Assembly (NCBI GenBank): GCA_001275005.1
Contig: JWZX01003355.1
Span: 1 to 36,509 of the forward strand
Source: Chrysochromulina tobinii
Taxonomy: Eukaryota > Haptophyta > Prymnesiales > Chrysochromulinaceae
Length of the DNA stretch: 36,509 bases
Reading direction: 5' to 3'
A model generated the notes under the pieces. It saw only the letters and a program-made list of their open reading frames with translations, was not told where the DNA came from and searched no databases. Position numbers and translations under genes: made by a program. Shown piece by piece: positions 1 through 12,000 of the stretch (position 1 is its first letter; the number at the start of each line of letters is the position of its first letter).

Positions 1-3000
1 GCCGGCGGACCGATCGTCGCGCGCCATGAAGCGTGCGACGCGCGGCGGTGCGAAGGAGCCAAAGTCACCCGTGATGGCCACGCCGGACGTGGTGGCAGGC
101 GACACGAGGGCACGGGTGCGCAAGTCCGCATCGGGCCGGATGGAGAGGGCCGCTAGCGCAGTCGTGTCGGAGAAATTGCCCAGCCCCTCGCCAAAGGTAA
201 TCAGCAGCGTCGACGTATCGGTCCACTCGCCCTCGTAGTGCGCGTCTGGTGGTGCCCGCCACGGCTCTCCCCGCACGTCTCTAAACGCGAGCACAGAGTC
301 CACATACGTGCGGTTGGGCAGCCGAGGGCCAATGGCGCCAATGGCGGGGAGCCCGGCGTAGCCGTTGGTTTCGCGGTCGAACGTGATGCGCAGGCGGTCG
401 CCCGCGCCCAGGATGGTGTCATTGTTGATCGGGTCGATGGCGAGCGCTTCGACAACGATAGGGGGCGACGAATAGCCCTTCGGCGACGACGCGTCGGTCG
501 TGACTCGAAAGGTAGACGTCGCCGAGCGCGAGGTGCGCGCCGGGTTGCGGACCGAGCCCGCGACCGAGACGAGCATCGTGCTGTCGAGGGACGGTCGCGC
601 TGCTTGGCGCGGGCCGCAGTCCGTGCAGTCGGAGCCGTACGGGCAGCGCGTGAACTCGGCGCCGAAGCCGCCATCGTCACACGTGCCGTCGGAGGCATGG
701 GCACACGTCTCTGGGCAGAGGGCGCCCCCCGAGACGACGACGGTCACCTCGAAAGTGGAATCATCGAGCCAGCTGCCGCTGTACGAGCTGCCGATCGGAT
801 GGGAGAAGGAGAAGAGGGAGTCGACGTAGAGCTTGCCGCCGCTCACGCCGCCGCGGTCGGTGAACTTGTCGAAGAGCACCTCGAAGGTGGTGCCCGACGT
901 GTAGGCGGTGTTTGCCGCACTCGCCGGGCGCGCTTTGAACGAGACGAGTCGCGGCGCGACGGCGCCGAAATCTCCGGTGAGCTCGACGGGGATGCCGGTG
1001 CTCGGGAGGGTGGTGCCGGCGCGATTGCGGATGTTACTCTGATTCTTCAGACTCGCCATCGTGATCCCAACGGCGGGGGCGTCGGCGAGGTCGGGCGGCT
1101 CGATGATCACGATGCGGAACGTCGAGTCGTCGAGCCAGTGCCCCGTGTAGTTGCTTCCGAGGGGCGTGCTGATGTCAAAGAGCCGATCGACGAGCGCCAT
1201 GCCCGACTCGGGTGCCGCCTCCTGCGAGCTGCCGTCGACGGACGTGAGGTTCGTCAAAAGGGCGCCTCGGTTCGTGGCCATGTTGAGCGTGAGCGTGAGC
1301 ATGTCGCCCGCGCCGTAGACGGCATCGAGGTCGAAGGGATCGTCGGCAACGAACGAGACGAGTGCGGGCGGCGAGTCGAGGCCATAGTTGCCGCTCAGCA
1401 CGGCGCTCTGCCCAGCGGCGGACGGGCGCGTGTGATCACGGTCGCGGATGGCGCCACCGACGGTGGCACGCGCCGTGCCGAGCGCCGGGGCCGCCTGACC
1501 GACGGAGATGAGCGTGACGACAAAGGTCGAGTCATCAACCCACTCGCCTGAGTAGTCGTCTCCCACCGGCGGAGAAAAGGTGAGTAGTGAGTCCACGTAG
1601 AGCTTCTGATCAGTGGACGTGTCGCGGTTGGTCGGGCGCGAAAAGGAGAGGGTGAGCGTGTCGCCCGTCCCGAAGCCGAGCCCCGAGTTATCCGGGTCGT
1701 TGGCGACGATGCTCACCGGCTCCGGAGCCTCGTCACTGCCATAGTCGCCCGTCAAATAGGGGCTCACGGCTATGGAATTCGACGAGGCGCCGCCGCCCAT
1801 GGCGCCCACAGTGGGGCTCGGCGCGGCGCTCAGGCCGTTGCCCGCCGCGCCTCGCACTGAGCCGATGACGTGGACGGTGGTGAGGGCGATCGGCGGCGCG
1901 GTCGCGCCGGGCGTGAGCACCTCGATCACGAAGACAGACGCGTCTCGACACGAGCCACTGTACTCAGCGCCGAGCGGCTGGCTGAACTGGAAGAGCGCGC
2001 TCACGTACTCCATCCCCCCGCCCGTCGGCCAGCCCGGCTTGACGTTGACTGCCGAATCGAATCGGATCCGCAGCGCATCGCCCTCCGACCACGAGCGGCG
2101 CGCGCACATCACGACGTTGTCGACGAAGCTCAGCTGCACGATCCCAGGCACGTGGCCACCGGGCGCCCAGTACGGCGCGTCGGGCCTCAGGTGCGCGTCG
2201 CCAAAGGTGCCGCTCAGCAGCACGGTCCGAAGCTGCGACGCGAGCCTCTCGAGCTCGCCCGCGAGCAGCGCGCTGCCTTCGTTATCGAGATTGCCGAGCG
2301 TGCCGTCGCCGTCGGAGTCGACGCTGTCCTGACGCAGCCACACGCTCGTGCGCCCGACGCTCGCGATGCTCTGGCTGGCGTCCACGAGCGTGATGACAAA
2401 CATGGACGAGTCGACCCACTCGCCCGTGTAGTCGTTCCCGAGCGCCGTCGAGAAGGGGAAGATGTCGTCCACAAACGAGCGGTTGCCGCGCAGCGCACCG
2501 GCGGCGTAATTGGTCACGCCATCAAAGTGGATGGTCAGAGTGTCGCCCACCGACGCGACCGAATCGCCATCATTCGGGTCGGCGGCGACAAACGAGGTGA
2601 TCGAGGGGATGGACGCCGCAATCGACTCGGTGGGCGTCTGAGAGAGGCTCGGCGCTGACGAGCCTGAGCTGGTGCGCACTGCCGCGAGGCCGAGGCCGCG
2701 CAGCTGCACGCGTGCGACGTCGCCCGAGCACACGCCCGGGGCGACGCACACTTGCCCCGGCATGCAATTCCAAGCGCCGAGTTGAGCGCCGAGGTTGCCG
2801 GTGCTGGTGTCGTCGCAGTCGGGATCGTGAGCTCCGCACGCGCAGTCGCAGCCGTCGCCGGTGCCATAGGTCGCAAAGCCGCAGCGCCACGAGGCGGGCG
2901 CGGGCGGGTGCTGGGACTGGTGCGTCAGGTTCGAGTCGAGGCTGCCGGCATCGACCACCTCCACGCGCAGCGCTTGTGGGCTCAGCCAGCTGCCGCGCAG

Positions 3001-6000
3001 CTCGTAGCCAAGCACGGGCTCGAAGCTCAGCAGGTTGGCAACCTGCAGGTGGCTTAATGGAACTTGGGCGCCAGTGGGCGCCTGCAGGCCGGCACGATCA
3101 GTAGGCACGTCGAAGAGGAGAAGCAGCTCGGCGCCTGCCATGCGATTGGTAGGCAGCTGCGCGGGCCGCCGGAAGGCACGGGTGTAGTAGCTGCGGATCA
3201 TGGGGGGGGGGCGGCTGCCGAGGTCGCCGGTGAGGTTACATGCGGTGGTCTGTAGAGCCACGGCGCCCATGTACAACGAGGGCGTGATGTGCGGCCGGCC
3301 GGGGAGACCGGTGACGAAGCGGATCTGGCTGCCCACGACGGGCGTGACGAACCTGATGAGGGAGGCAATCCGATGAGTGATGAGGGAGGCAATCCGATGA
3401 GTGATGAGGGAGGCAATCCGGTTAATATGAGGCCATCAGACGCCATCAGACGCCATCAGACGCCTTCAGATGCCATCAGACGCCATCAGACGCAATCAGA
3501 TTATGAGAGGGCGCGACGAACCCTGTGAGGAGCCAGTGCGTCGAGACGACGCGCGTGGGGCCGGCGGCGATCGCTGCGGGCGGAAGGCTGGGGGCGGCGA
3601 GGCTGGGCAGGCGGGGCGGTGGCGCCGTGAAAGGGGGCGGCATGTGCACGTTCGCGTTGCTGCTCGCATTGTGCGCAGACGTCGTGTAGGTGCCGACGGG
3701 CGCGCAGTGGGCCCAACTGAGCGTGACGTTGCTCGCATTCGACAGAGTTGCGTTGCTTCCGTTGGTCGGACTGGTCGGCAGCAGAATGGGAGTGCATTCG
3801 AGGGATGCATTCGACGTAGTGGTCGCATTGGGGCTCAGCAGGGCGGGGGGGGCGGCGGGGGGGCTGCTCCGCATGGCGCTGCTCTCCCCAAGCGTGCGCA
3901 CGCGGCCGCCTGTGGGGTTGATGATGGTCACGACGAAAGTGAAGTCGTTGACCCACACGCCGCTGTAGTCGGCACCGAGCGGATGCGAAAAGTCGAAGAG
4001 CTCATCGACCAACGGCTTGCCCCCGGACATGGCGCACGGCCAGCTCGGGTTCCCAAATCGGGACATGCATACCTCGGCGGCGGGGCGCGCGCGCTCGTCG
4101 AAGGTGATGCTGAGCGTATCTCCCGCGCTGAGCTGCATGTCGCCATTGTCCGGATCGGCAGCGACGAAGGAGACGATGCGTGGCAGAGGGCCGCTCGACA
4201 AGGTCGCGACCGTACGAGACGGCGGCGCGTTGAGCAGCGGGCTCTGCACGTCGCCTTGGACGGCCACCGTCATGCCCAGCTGCACGGGCCACGGGGGCGA
4301 CGCGATGCTCGTAGCGAGCACCTCGAGCGTCGACGAGTCCGTCCAGACGGCGCGCAACTCGTCCCCGACGCGTGAGGGCAGCGCGGGATTGCGAACGTCC
4401 TCTCCCGGCCAGTGGAAGCTGAAGAGCCGATCCAAATATGGGCGAGTGCCCTCATCAAGGGCGCGATTGGTCGCCACGTCGAACTCGATCTCGAAGCGAT
4501 CTCCGACGCCGTAGGACAGGTCGCCCTCATCGGGGTCGGAGGCCTCGAACCGCACGATGCGCGGCGCCGTGCTCGATCCGAAGGAGCCCGTGAGCACCGC
4601 CGAGTCCCCACAGGGCGGTGAGGTGCGCGCCGCGTTGGTGATGTCTCCACACATGCTGGACGTGAACGTCGGGCAGCGCTTCGCGGAGAAGGTGGTGGTG
4701 CCGTCGAGACGAATGCCGTTATTGGACGAGACGTCAGAGACGGTGATCACAAACGTCGAGCTGTCGGCCCACGTGCCGCTGTACGAGTTGCCCAGCTGGC
4801 CCGAGACGGAGAAGAGGGCGTTGACAAAGGCGCGGCCTCCGCTCACGCCCGCGGCCGCATACACGCCGCCCGCGTTCGGATTCGTATAGAGCCCTCCAGC
4901 TTGGTAGTTTCGGTACGTGACGCTGAGCGCGACGTTGAAGGTGATGGTGATGAGATCGCCGTCGCTGTACTCGAGTGCGGAGCTGTCCGGGTCCGAGACG
5001 ACCACCGACACGATCCGCGGCATGTCGAACGAGCCAAAGGTGCCGATCAGCGGCAGCACAGTCGAGGTAGAAGCGGCGGCCGAGGTGCTGCCCGCATTGC
5101 GCACGCGCACCGCGTCGCGCAGTCGGACGGTCGTCGAGCCGTCGAGCACAGGGAGGAGCCCCACCGTCGTGATCGTCACGTCGGTCGTGACAGGCGGCAC
5201 GTAGAGGAAGCGCGCGAACTCGCACTCGCGAGCGGACTCGCCGCGCGTCCGGTCGCAGAGGGTGTTGGGCGTGTCGAACATGTACTCGGCTCGAAGCTTG
5301 TCTGCGTCGAAGCCGTCCCACCAATAGGTACTAGAGGAGGCGGGCTCTAAGGAGGTCTGAGGAATGAACTGGTAGATGCCGCGCAGCGAAATTCTCTCTT
5401 GAGGGAAGCCCACAGCCCTGCTCAGGTTGACCACGGGATCTTGCACGAGGCTCGGCAGATTGAGCCACGGCCGTTGGAGCTGTCCGGGCCCAGGCCCCGC
5501 GGTGGCGGCGGAGGGCTCGAAGGCGATGCTCGCGCCGGTCGTGTCGATGAGTGTGATCACAAAGGTCCACTCGTTGAACCAGGCGCCACTATAGTCCGCA
5601 CCCAGATTGAGGGGCTGGTTGGGGCTGAAGCCTGCGAGATACACAGGCCGACGCGCCAAATCGTACTCAATGTAGCCGTTGCCCACGAATTGGAAGAGAG
5701 AGTCGACGTACGCCTTGTTCCCCGACGGGAAGCGAAGCGGTCCGCTCGGATCCGCATCGGGCAGCGGTGCCACGTAGGCCATGCCCGCGCTCGTTGGCCG
5801 GTCGAGGACGATCGAGATCGTGTCGCCGGCAGTGTAGCCAGCGCCGGCGCCCGCGGCGATCAGCTGGATCGTCTGTGGGTTTGGCTGCCAGACGCCTGTC
5901 AGCTGCGCGGGCTGCCAGTTGCGCTGGAGCGTGCATGCCGGCACGGGCAGCTGGTTCGTCTCCCACTTGTCGCCGACGGGTGCGCCTGAGCCGCCCTCGA

Positions 6001-9000
6001 CGGCGCTTGTGGTGCACATGATCGGTCCAGCCTGCGGCGCGTACGCCGAGATGCGCGGCTCACGGTAGTACAAGAACGTCAGCCCCGTCGGTGCGAAGTC
6101 GATGCCGTTGAGCGACACGTACACCATCACGTCGCCCGCAAAGTTCAAGTCCATGGCGGCCGACGGGCACACGATGGTGTTGGACACGTTGTAGCCCAGC
6201 ACGCCCAGGACGGCGGCGCCGGAGAGCGCCAGCGTCGTGTGGGCATGGTCCTCACCCCATCGGCAATAGCGCTGCGCCGCCGCCGAGTCGTCGAATCCGG
6301 TGAGCGTCCCTCGCCAACTCTGAGCCTCCCTCATGACCCAACGTGTGCCGCCCGAGCTTGGGCCTCGCAGCCGCCCTTGGACCAGCACCATGCTGCCGGG
6401 CTGCTCGTAGTAGCGCAGCTCGAGCCTCACTTTGACGAATTGCTGCCCGTTGATGGCCACGCTCAGCTCGTCGATCGGGCTGCTGCCGCGCGGGGGCGTG
6501 CGGCACTCGAGCCGGTTGGCCGCCACCGTCAGGGCTGGGGTCTCTCTGTAGTTGGCGAGCACCTGTGGGGAAGAGGCGAGCTCGTCCCAAGCACCCCAAC
6601 GGCAGCGCGCCGCGCCAGCTGCGGGCGGCTTGTACGTGCCGAGTGCGTCGAGCCCGTTGGCGTAGACGGTGATTAGGGTGCCCCCGCTCGACGGCCCGCC
6701 CCTCGGTGAGAGGCTGAGGACATCGGCGAGCGTCGGGTTCCGGTAGTACGTGAAGTCCAATCCCGTGTCCTCGAAGGGCGCGATGCCGTTCAGGGAGAGG
6801 TACAGACGGACCACGCCCACGACGGTGCGTGGTGTGGTGGTGCACGTGATGCGGCTCGCGTTCAAAAAGGAGGGCGTGACCAGTCCGCTCTCTTCTTCGC
6901 CCCAGCGGCAGCGCACGAGCTCGGGCGTGTCCGAGTTGAACGCGTCGAGGGCCGCGCCCTCTAGGTGGACGACGGTGCCGCCCTGCAGTGGGCCGCCGCG
7001 CACGGAGAGGGAGTAAAAGATGGACGAGATGACGAAACCAATTCGACTCTGCGCGGCGACGGTGGCATCGATGAGGTGCGAGACGGAGCGGAGCGTCCGG
7101 TCGTACAGTGCCGACGAGGCCTCGCCCACCAGGTCAACGAGGGAGCGTGCGAGCAGAAAGGGTGTCGGCAGCCGTCCAGTGTTCACAGGGAGAATCTCCA
7201 CGACGACGCTGATCGCTGTGAAGGCCGTAGAGCTGAGCTGTGAACTGTGAACAGCCGTAGAGCTGAGCTGCCGGCCTCCGCTTTCGGAGGACTCGACGGC
7301 GGCGCTGCCACCACCAGCCCCAGCGAGCTGCAGCCGCCGGCCAGCGGAGCCGCCTCCAGCTGAGGACGACTCACTCACGATGCGCACGACCTGCAGGCGC
7401 GACGCCGTCACGTTGCGTCCGTTCGACTCGACGGCCATCAGCGAAGCGGCGAGGTCCTGCCGAAGCGCCGCCTCGAAGGCCACCCGTGCTTGCGAGCCGG
7501 CGGGCACCTGGTCGATCCCGAGGTTCACGCGGAAGGTGACTCGGCGTGAACGCTGCGGCTCCATCGAGTAGAAGCCAAACGAAAAGGGCGTGGGGTCAAA
7601 GTCGGCGCCATTGAGCGAGACGAGCACGTCGTGGACGGCCGTGTCGGGCTTGGACGGCGTCGCGCACCGAAGCTCGGAGCTGCTCAGGTAGAGAGCGATC
7701 GTATCATCCGTGTCAAGCCCGTCGGTGAAGCGGCAGCGCGCAAACTGCGGCGTGCGTCTGCCTTCGTACTCATGGAAACCCAAGCCGTGGAGCGTGATGA
7801 TCGTGCCGCCGAGCGTCGAGCCGCCGGTCACGGGCGCCATCGTCGTCAGGTTGTACGGCTGCGTGTAGTACGCAAACGGAACGGAGGTTCGAACAAAGTC
7901 GGCACCGTTGAGCGCGAGCACAAACTCGCGGTCCACGTCGGGAAAGTTTGCAAAGGCTCCGCGGTCGAAGGACTCGCAGATGACGGTCGTGTCGCTTAGG
8001 AAGAGGGGGGTGGTCATGTACCTGAGGAGTTGGCACTCATAGGTCATTGGTTGCCATCAAGGAGGCCATCAGGCAGGTCATCAGGGAGGTCATCCGGGAG
8101 GCAATCAGGGAAGCAATAAGAGGCCATCAGAGGCCAGCACAGGCAATCAGACGATGCGTACTGGCCAGAGTAGTCAGAGAGCGCCCTCGACGCTTGCAGC
8201 ACGTCGATGATGAAGACGGAGCCATCGTACCACTCGCCTGAGTAGTCGGGGCCGACGGTCGGCTTCATGAGGAAGAGCGAGTCGACAAAGTCGCGCCCGC
8301 CTGAGTGCGCGCCGCGGTTCGTCCGACCGTTGAACGTGACTGTGAGCGTGTCGCCCACGCCGTAGCTAAAGTCGCCGCCGTCGGGGTCGGACGCTCGGAA
8401 GCTCACGATGCGCGGTGGCTGGAGAGTACCAACGCCCGCGTTCCGAGTCTGCAGGACGGGAGAGGTGGCGGTGGCGGGCGCCGAGGTGCGCCCACGGTTG
8501 CGGATTGGCTGCCCGGCCGTTGGCGATGAGGCGATCGTGGGCGTCACGCGCACATTTTTGAGGGTGACGCCGTCGGTCGTGATGCCCTCGTTGCTCGCGT
8601 CCTGGATAGTGATGACGAAGCTCGAGGCATCCTGCCACTCGCCTGAGAACTGGGCGCCGAGCGGGTGCGTGAACGTGAAGAGCGCGTTCACAAAGGCCTC
8701 ATCGCCGCGCGTAGGGGCGTCGAGGCCGCCCCGATCTGTGAGCCGGTCAAAAGTAGATAAAGAGCGAGTCGCCCTCGCCGAAGACGGTGTCGGCATTGTC
8801 CACGTCCTCCAAGATGAACCCACCTACTGGGAGGATCTTGGGCGCCTCAAGGGAGCCAAACGAGCCCACGAGCAGCGCCTGGCCGGAGGCCGCCTCCGAG
8901 TTGCCCGCCGCGTTGACAATCAGCCCGCCGCGCACATCGCGGAGGGATGCGTGCGTCTGGCCCACGAGGGCGGTGCCGCCCGCCGCGCTCACGATCGTCA

Positions 9001-12000
9001 CGAGGAGGGTGGACTCGTCCGTCCACTGGCCCGTGTAGTCGGCGCCAAGCGCGCCCGAGAATTCGAACAGTCGATCGATCTGGGCGCGCGAGATCGAGTT
9101 CTCGCTGTCCTCGGGGTAAAAGGCGCGCGAGGCGCCGCCTCGGTCGGTCGCCACGTCGAAGCGTAGCATGAGCGTGTCGCCCGTCGAGAGCACCGCGTCA
9201 GCATTGTCCGGGTCATCGGCTGTAAACGAGAGAAGCTGAGGCGTACGCACGACGCCAAAGTCGCCCTCGACGGCCACGAGCACCGTCCTGTCGGCGATGC
9301 TCTCGTTGGACAGCCCCCGGTTTTGGATGAGCGCACCCGGCAGGCCCCGTCCTCCGGCGGTCCGCACGTTGAGGTTACTCGGGCGCGTCGAGCGCGGCAC
9401 GAGGCCCGAGACCGACGGGATGATGTCGGTCGGGTCGATGATCTGGACCACAAATGTCGACTCGTCCACCCACTCGCCCGAGTAATCGTCCGCCGGATCG
9501 CCCTCCGAAAAGGAGAAGAGGCCATCCACGTAGTTCTTGAGGCCGTACCGCTCGCCGCCCGCGCGGTCGGTTGGCTTGTTGAACTTGATCGTAAGCAGAT
9601 CGGTTGCGCCATACACCGCGTCGGCATTGTCCACGTTGCTCGCCACGTAGGAGATGATGAAAGGCTGGTCTAGCGATCCGAACGAGCCGTCGAGCATCGG
9701 CTGGCGCAGGTTGCCCCGCGAGTTGCGCACGTCGGCGCGCAGGCGCACGATCGTCACGCCGAGCTCCAGGTGCGCGACGGTGATCTCGTACGGCATGAAG
9801 GTGGGCCGAGGATAGTCGGGCAGAGCGGCAAAGCCGAGCGGGTGAAGCGTGACCGTGTTGTTGCCGATCAGGTATGGCGTGGGCTGCGTGCCCGAGTAAT
9901 TGTTCGCCACGGCCGCGCTCGGCGTGCCCGGGGGGACGCGCCCGCCCGGGCATTCGAGCTGCAGCACGAACGCGGACCCGTCCTCGGACCACGCGCCCGT
10001 CGAGTTGAGACCGTTGGCGATATCGTACACGGGGCAGTCGCCGTTGAAGGGGATGGCGCATCGGGTCGATGGGTTTAGGAAGGAGAAGAGCTCATACACG
10101 TCCGTCGTGCCGCCCGCCTTGTCGGTCGTCATGTCGAAGGCAAAGGTGAGCGTGTCGCAGTAGCCGTAGACCGAGTCGCCATTATCCTCGTCGTCGATGG
10201 TGACCGAAAGGAGACGGGGAGGGCGCTCGGAGCCAAAGCTACCACGGAGCACAGCCTCATCGGTGCAGCCGACGCTGGTCGCGGCCACGTTGGTCACATT
10301 ATAAGTGCCGGCGGCGCCAAAGTTGTGACGCACAGTCACGCGCGTGATGCCGATGCGAGGGAACGGCGTGTCCGAGGAGGTGTCGAGGGCCGTCACCACG
10401 AACTCGCGCGCGGACGTCCACTCGCCAGAGTAGTCGACGCCGAGCGAGTCCGAAAAATGGAGCAGCGTGTCGACGTACTCCTTGCCACCCGCCTGGCCGA
10501 GGAGGCCGGCGCGATTGGTGTCCACGTTGAAGATCAACGTGAGCGTGTCGCCGATCGAAAAGGTCGGGTCGGCATTGTCCGCGTCGTGCGCTGTGAAGGA
10601 GAGCAGCGTCGGCGGCGCCGAGCTCCCAAACGAGCCCTCGAGCGACGCTGGCTCGGTGGTGACCGCGCCAGAACGCGAGGCACTCCGCAACGAAGCGGCG
10701 CCGTTGAAGAAGGCCAAGATGGGCGGCGGCCATTCGGAGTATGAGGGCGCGTACGGGAGGATGTAGGGCGGCGGCGGCGAGGGGGAGCCATCGCGCGGGG
10801 GGGCGGGCGGCAGCACGAGACGCTCGTAGATGCACGCCTGCTCGGGGATGACGCCGAGACTCGCGTTGCTCATTAGGTGCGCCAGGTTGTCGACGCTCAC
10901 GCCCGGCATGGGCACGCACGGGCCCGACATGATCGGCACGCCCGCACCCGCCGTGTCGAGGATGTGGATCTTGAACGTGGAGCTATCGGCCCACACGCCC
11001 GTGTAGTCGGCGCCGAGGGAGTGCGTGAAGACAAAGAGCTCATCCACAAACTCGCGCGGTCCGCTGGTGCGGCGCGGCGGGGCGAGCGCGTCCGTGGGCA
11101 TATCCAGCGTGATCGTGATCGTATCGTCCTTGCTGAACACCTCATCAAAGTCATCGGGATCGTCAGCGACCAGGGCGGCGATGCGCGGCGCCGAGAGCGA
11201 TCCAAACGAGCCCTTGAGGACGGGCAGCGGGCCTGGGTCTTTTTCGGCGCAATAGGTGTGGTACAGGTTGACGCAGACGTACTCCTCGCCGGGGTAGTCA
11301 CTCAGCCCATCCGCAGCGCGTACGCGAATACGCTCGAATGCGGGCGAGCCATCCGGATCTTGCAGCTCGACGTACGTGATCCCCATCTGCTGCAGCCAGG
11401 GGCGCACAGTAGCCTCCGTCAGGGTCTGCAGGTCCACGTTGGCCGGCCGAAGGGCCGCGACCGTCGCCGAGACGCGCGGTGCCTCAAACCCAGGAGCGAC
11501 CGCGGTGACCACGATTGCAAAGGTGCGGTTGTCACGCCACTCCCCGTAGTAATCGGTCGCGAGCGGGCTCGAGAATGTGAAGAGGCGTAGCACGAACTGC
11601 TTGCCGCCGCTGCAGGCCGGCTCGCAGAGCGCTTTGTCCGTGTCGCGATCGAAGCGCAGCAGGTACTCATCGCCCACCGAGAGCACCGCGTCGCGATTGT
11701 CCGCATCGGAGACGGTAAAGCTGACCAGTGCAGGGGCGGGCGGCATCGGCACCACCTGCAGGGGCGGGCACGTCAGGTCCGCGCGAACGTTGGTCTCTGC
11801 GCAGACCTGCGTCCCGTTGATCAGCAGGCCGTGCGTGTAGAGCCTCTCGGTCGTGCCGAATTGGAGGAACTCGAGGTTGCCGCCCCCAAAGCGGAGCGGA
11901 TTGAGTTCGGAGCGTCCGAAGCCGGTCACGTCGAGATCGGTCGAGATGACAAAGGTGGACGCGTCGCGCCAGCTGCCCGTGGCCGTCTTGCCCGGCCCGC

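Larger units (their letters stand above)
1..6009 (-). other. Second block of about 11 Ig-like modules, continuing out of the window
   Basis: After the second TIG cluster the same module returns, beginning with a divergent copy (YTAGDTISIVLDRPTSAG near 5800) and then standard ones such as DPDEGDLSYGVGDRFEIEFD and DPDNGDMQLSAGDTLSITFD. The frame stays open to position 1, where a further module is starting. Inserts distinguish this block: an Asn/Thr/Pro-rich stretch at about 3600-3860 (dense NAS, NTT and NVT N-glycosylation sequons), a DSDGDGTLGN acidic loop near 2300, and two cysteine motifs (separate entries). The protein's end and any membrane anchor lie outside the window. Confidence 0.85.

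Noticed and set aside
238-1551. Long open frame on the plus strand opposite the giant gene, and similar ones at 3470-4375 and 19921-22140
   Set aside because: They mirror a G/C-rich coding strand whose third positions avoid A and T. Their composition is Arg/Ala/Gly/Val without any domain, and the minus frame explains the region fully.
8747-8823. A gene boundary at 8750, with one gene ending at TGA and another starting upstream
   Set aside because: The module is split in the middle of its FD..TDRGG motif, and a one-base correction joins both parts and fits the intron phases.
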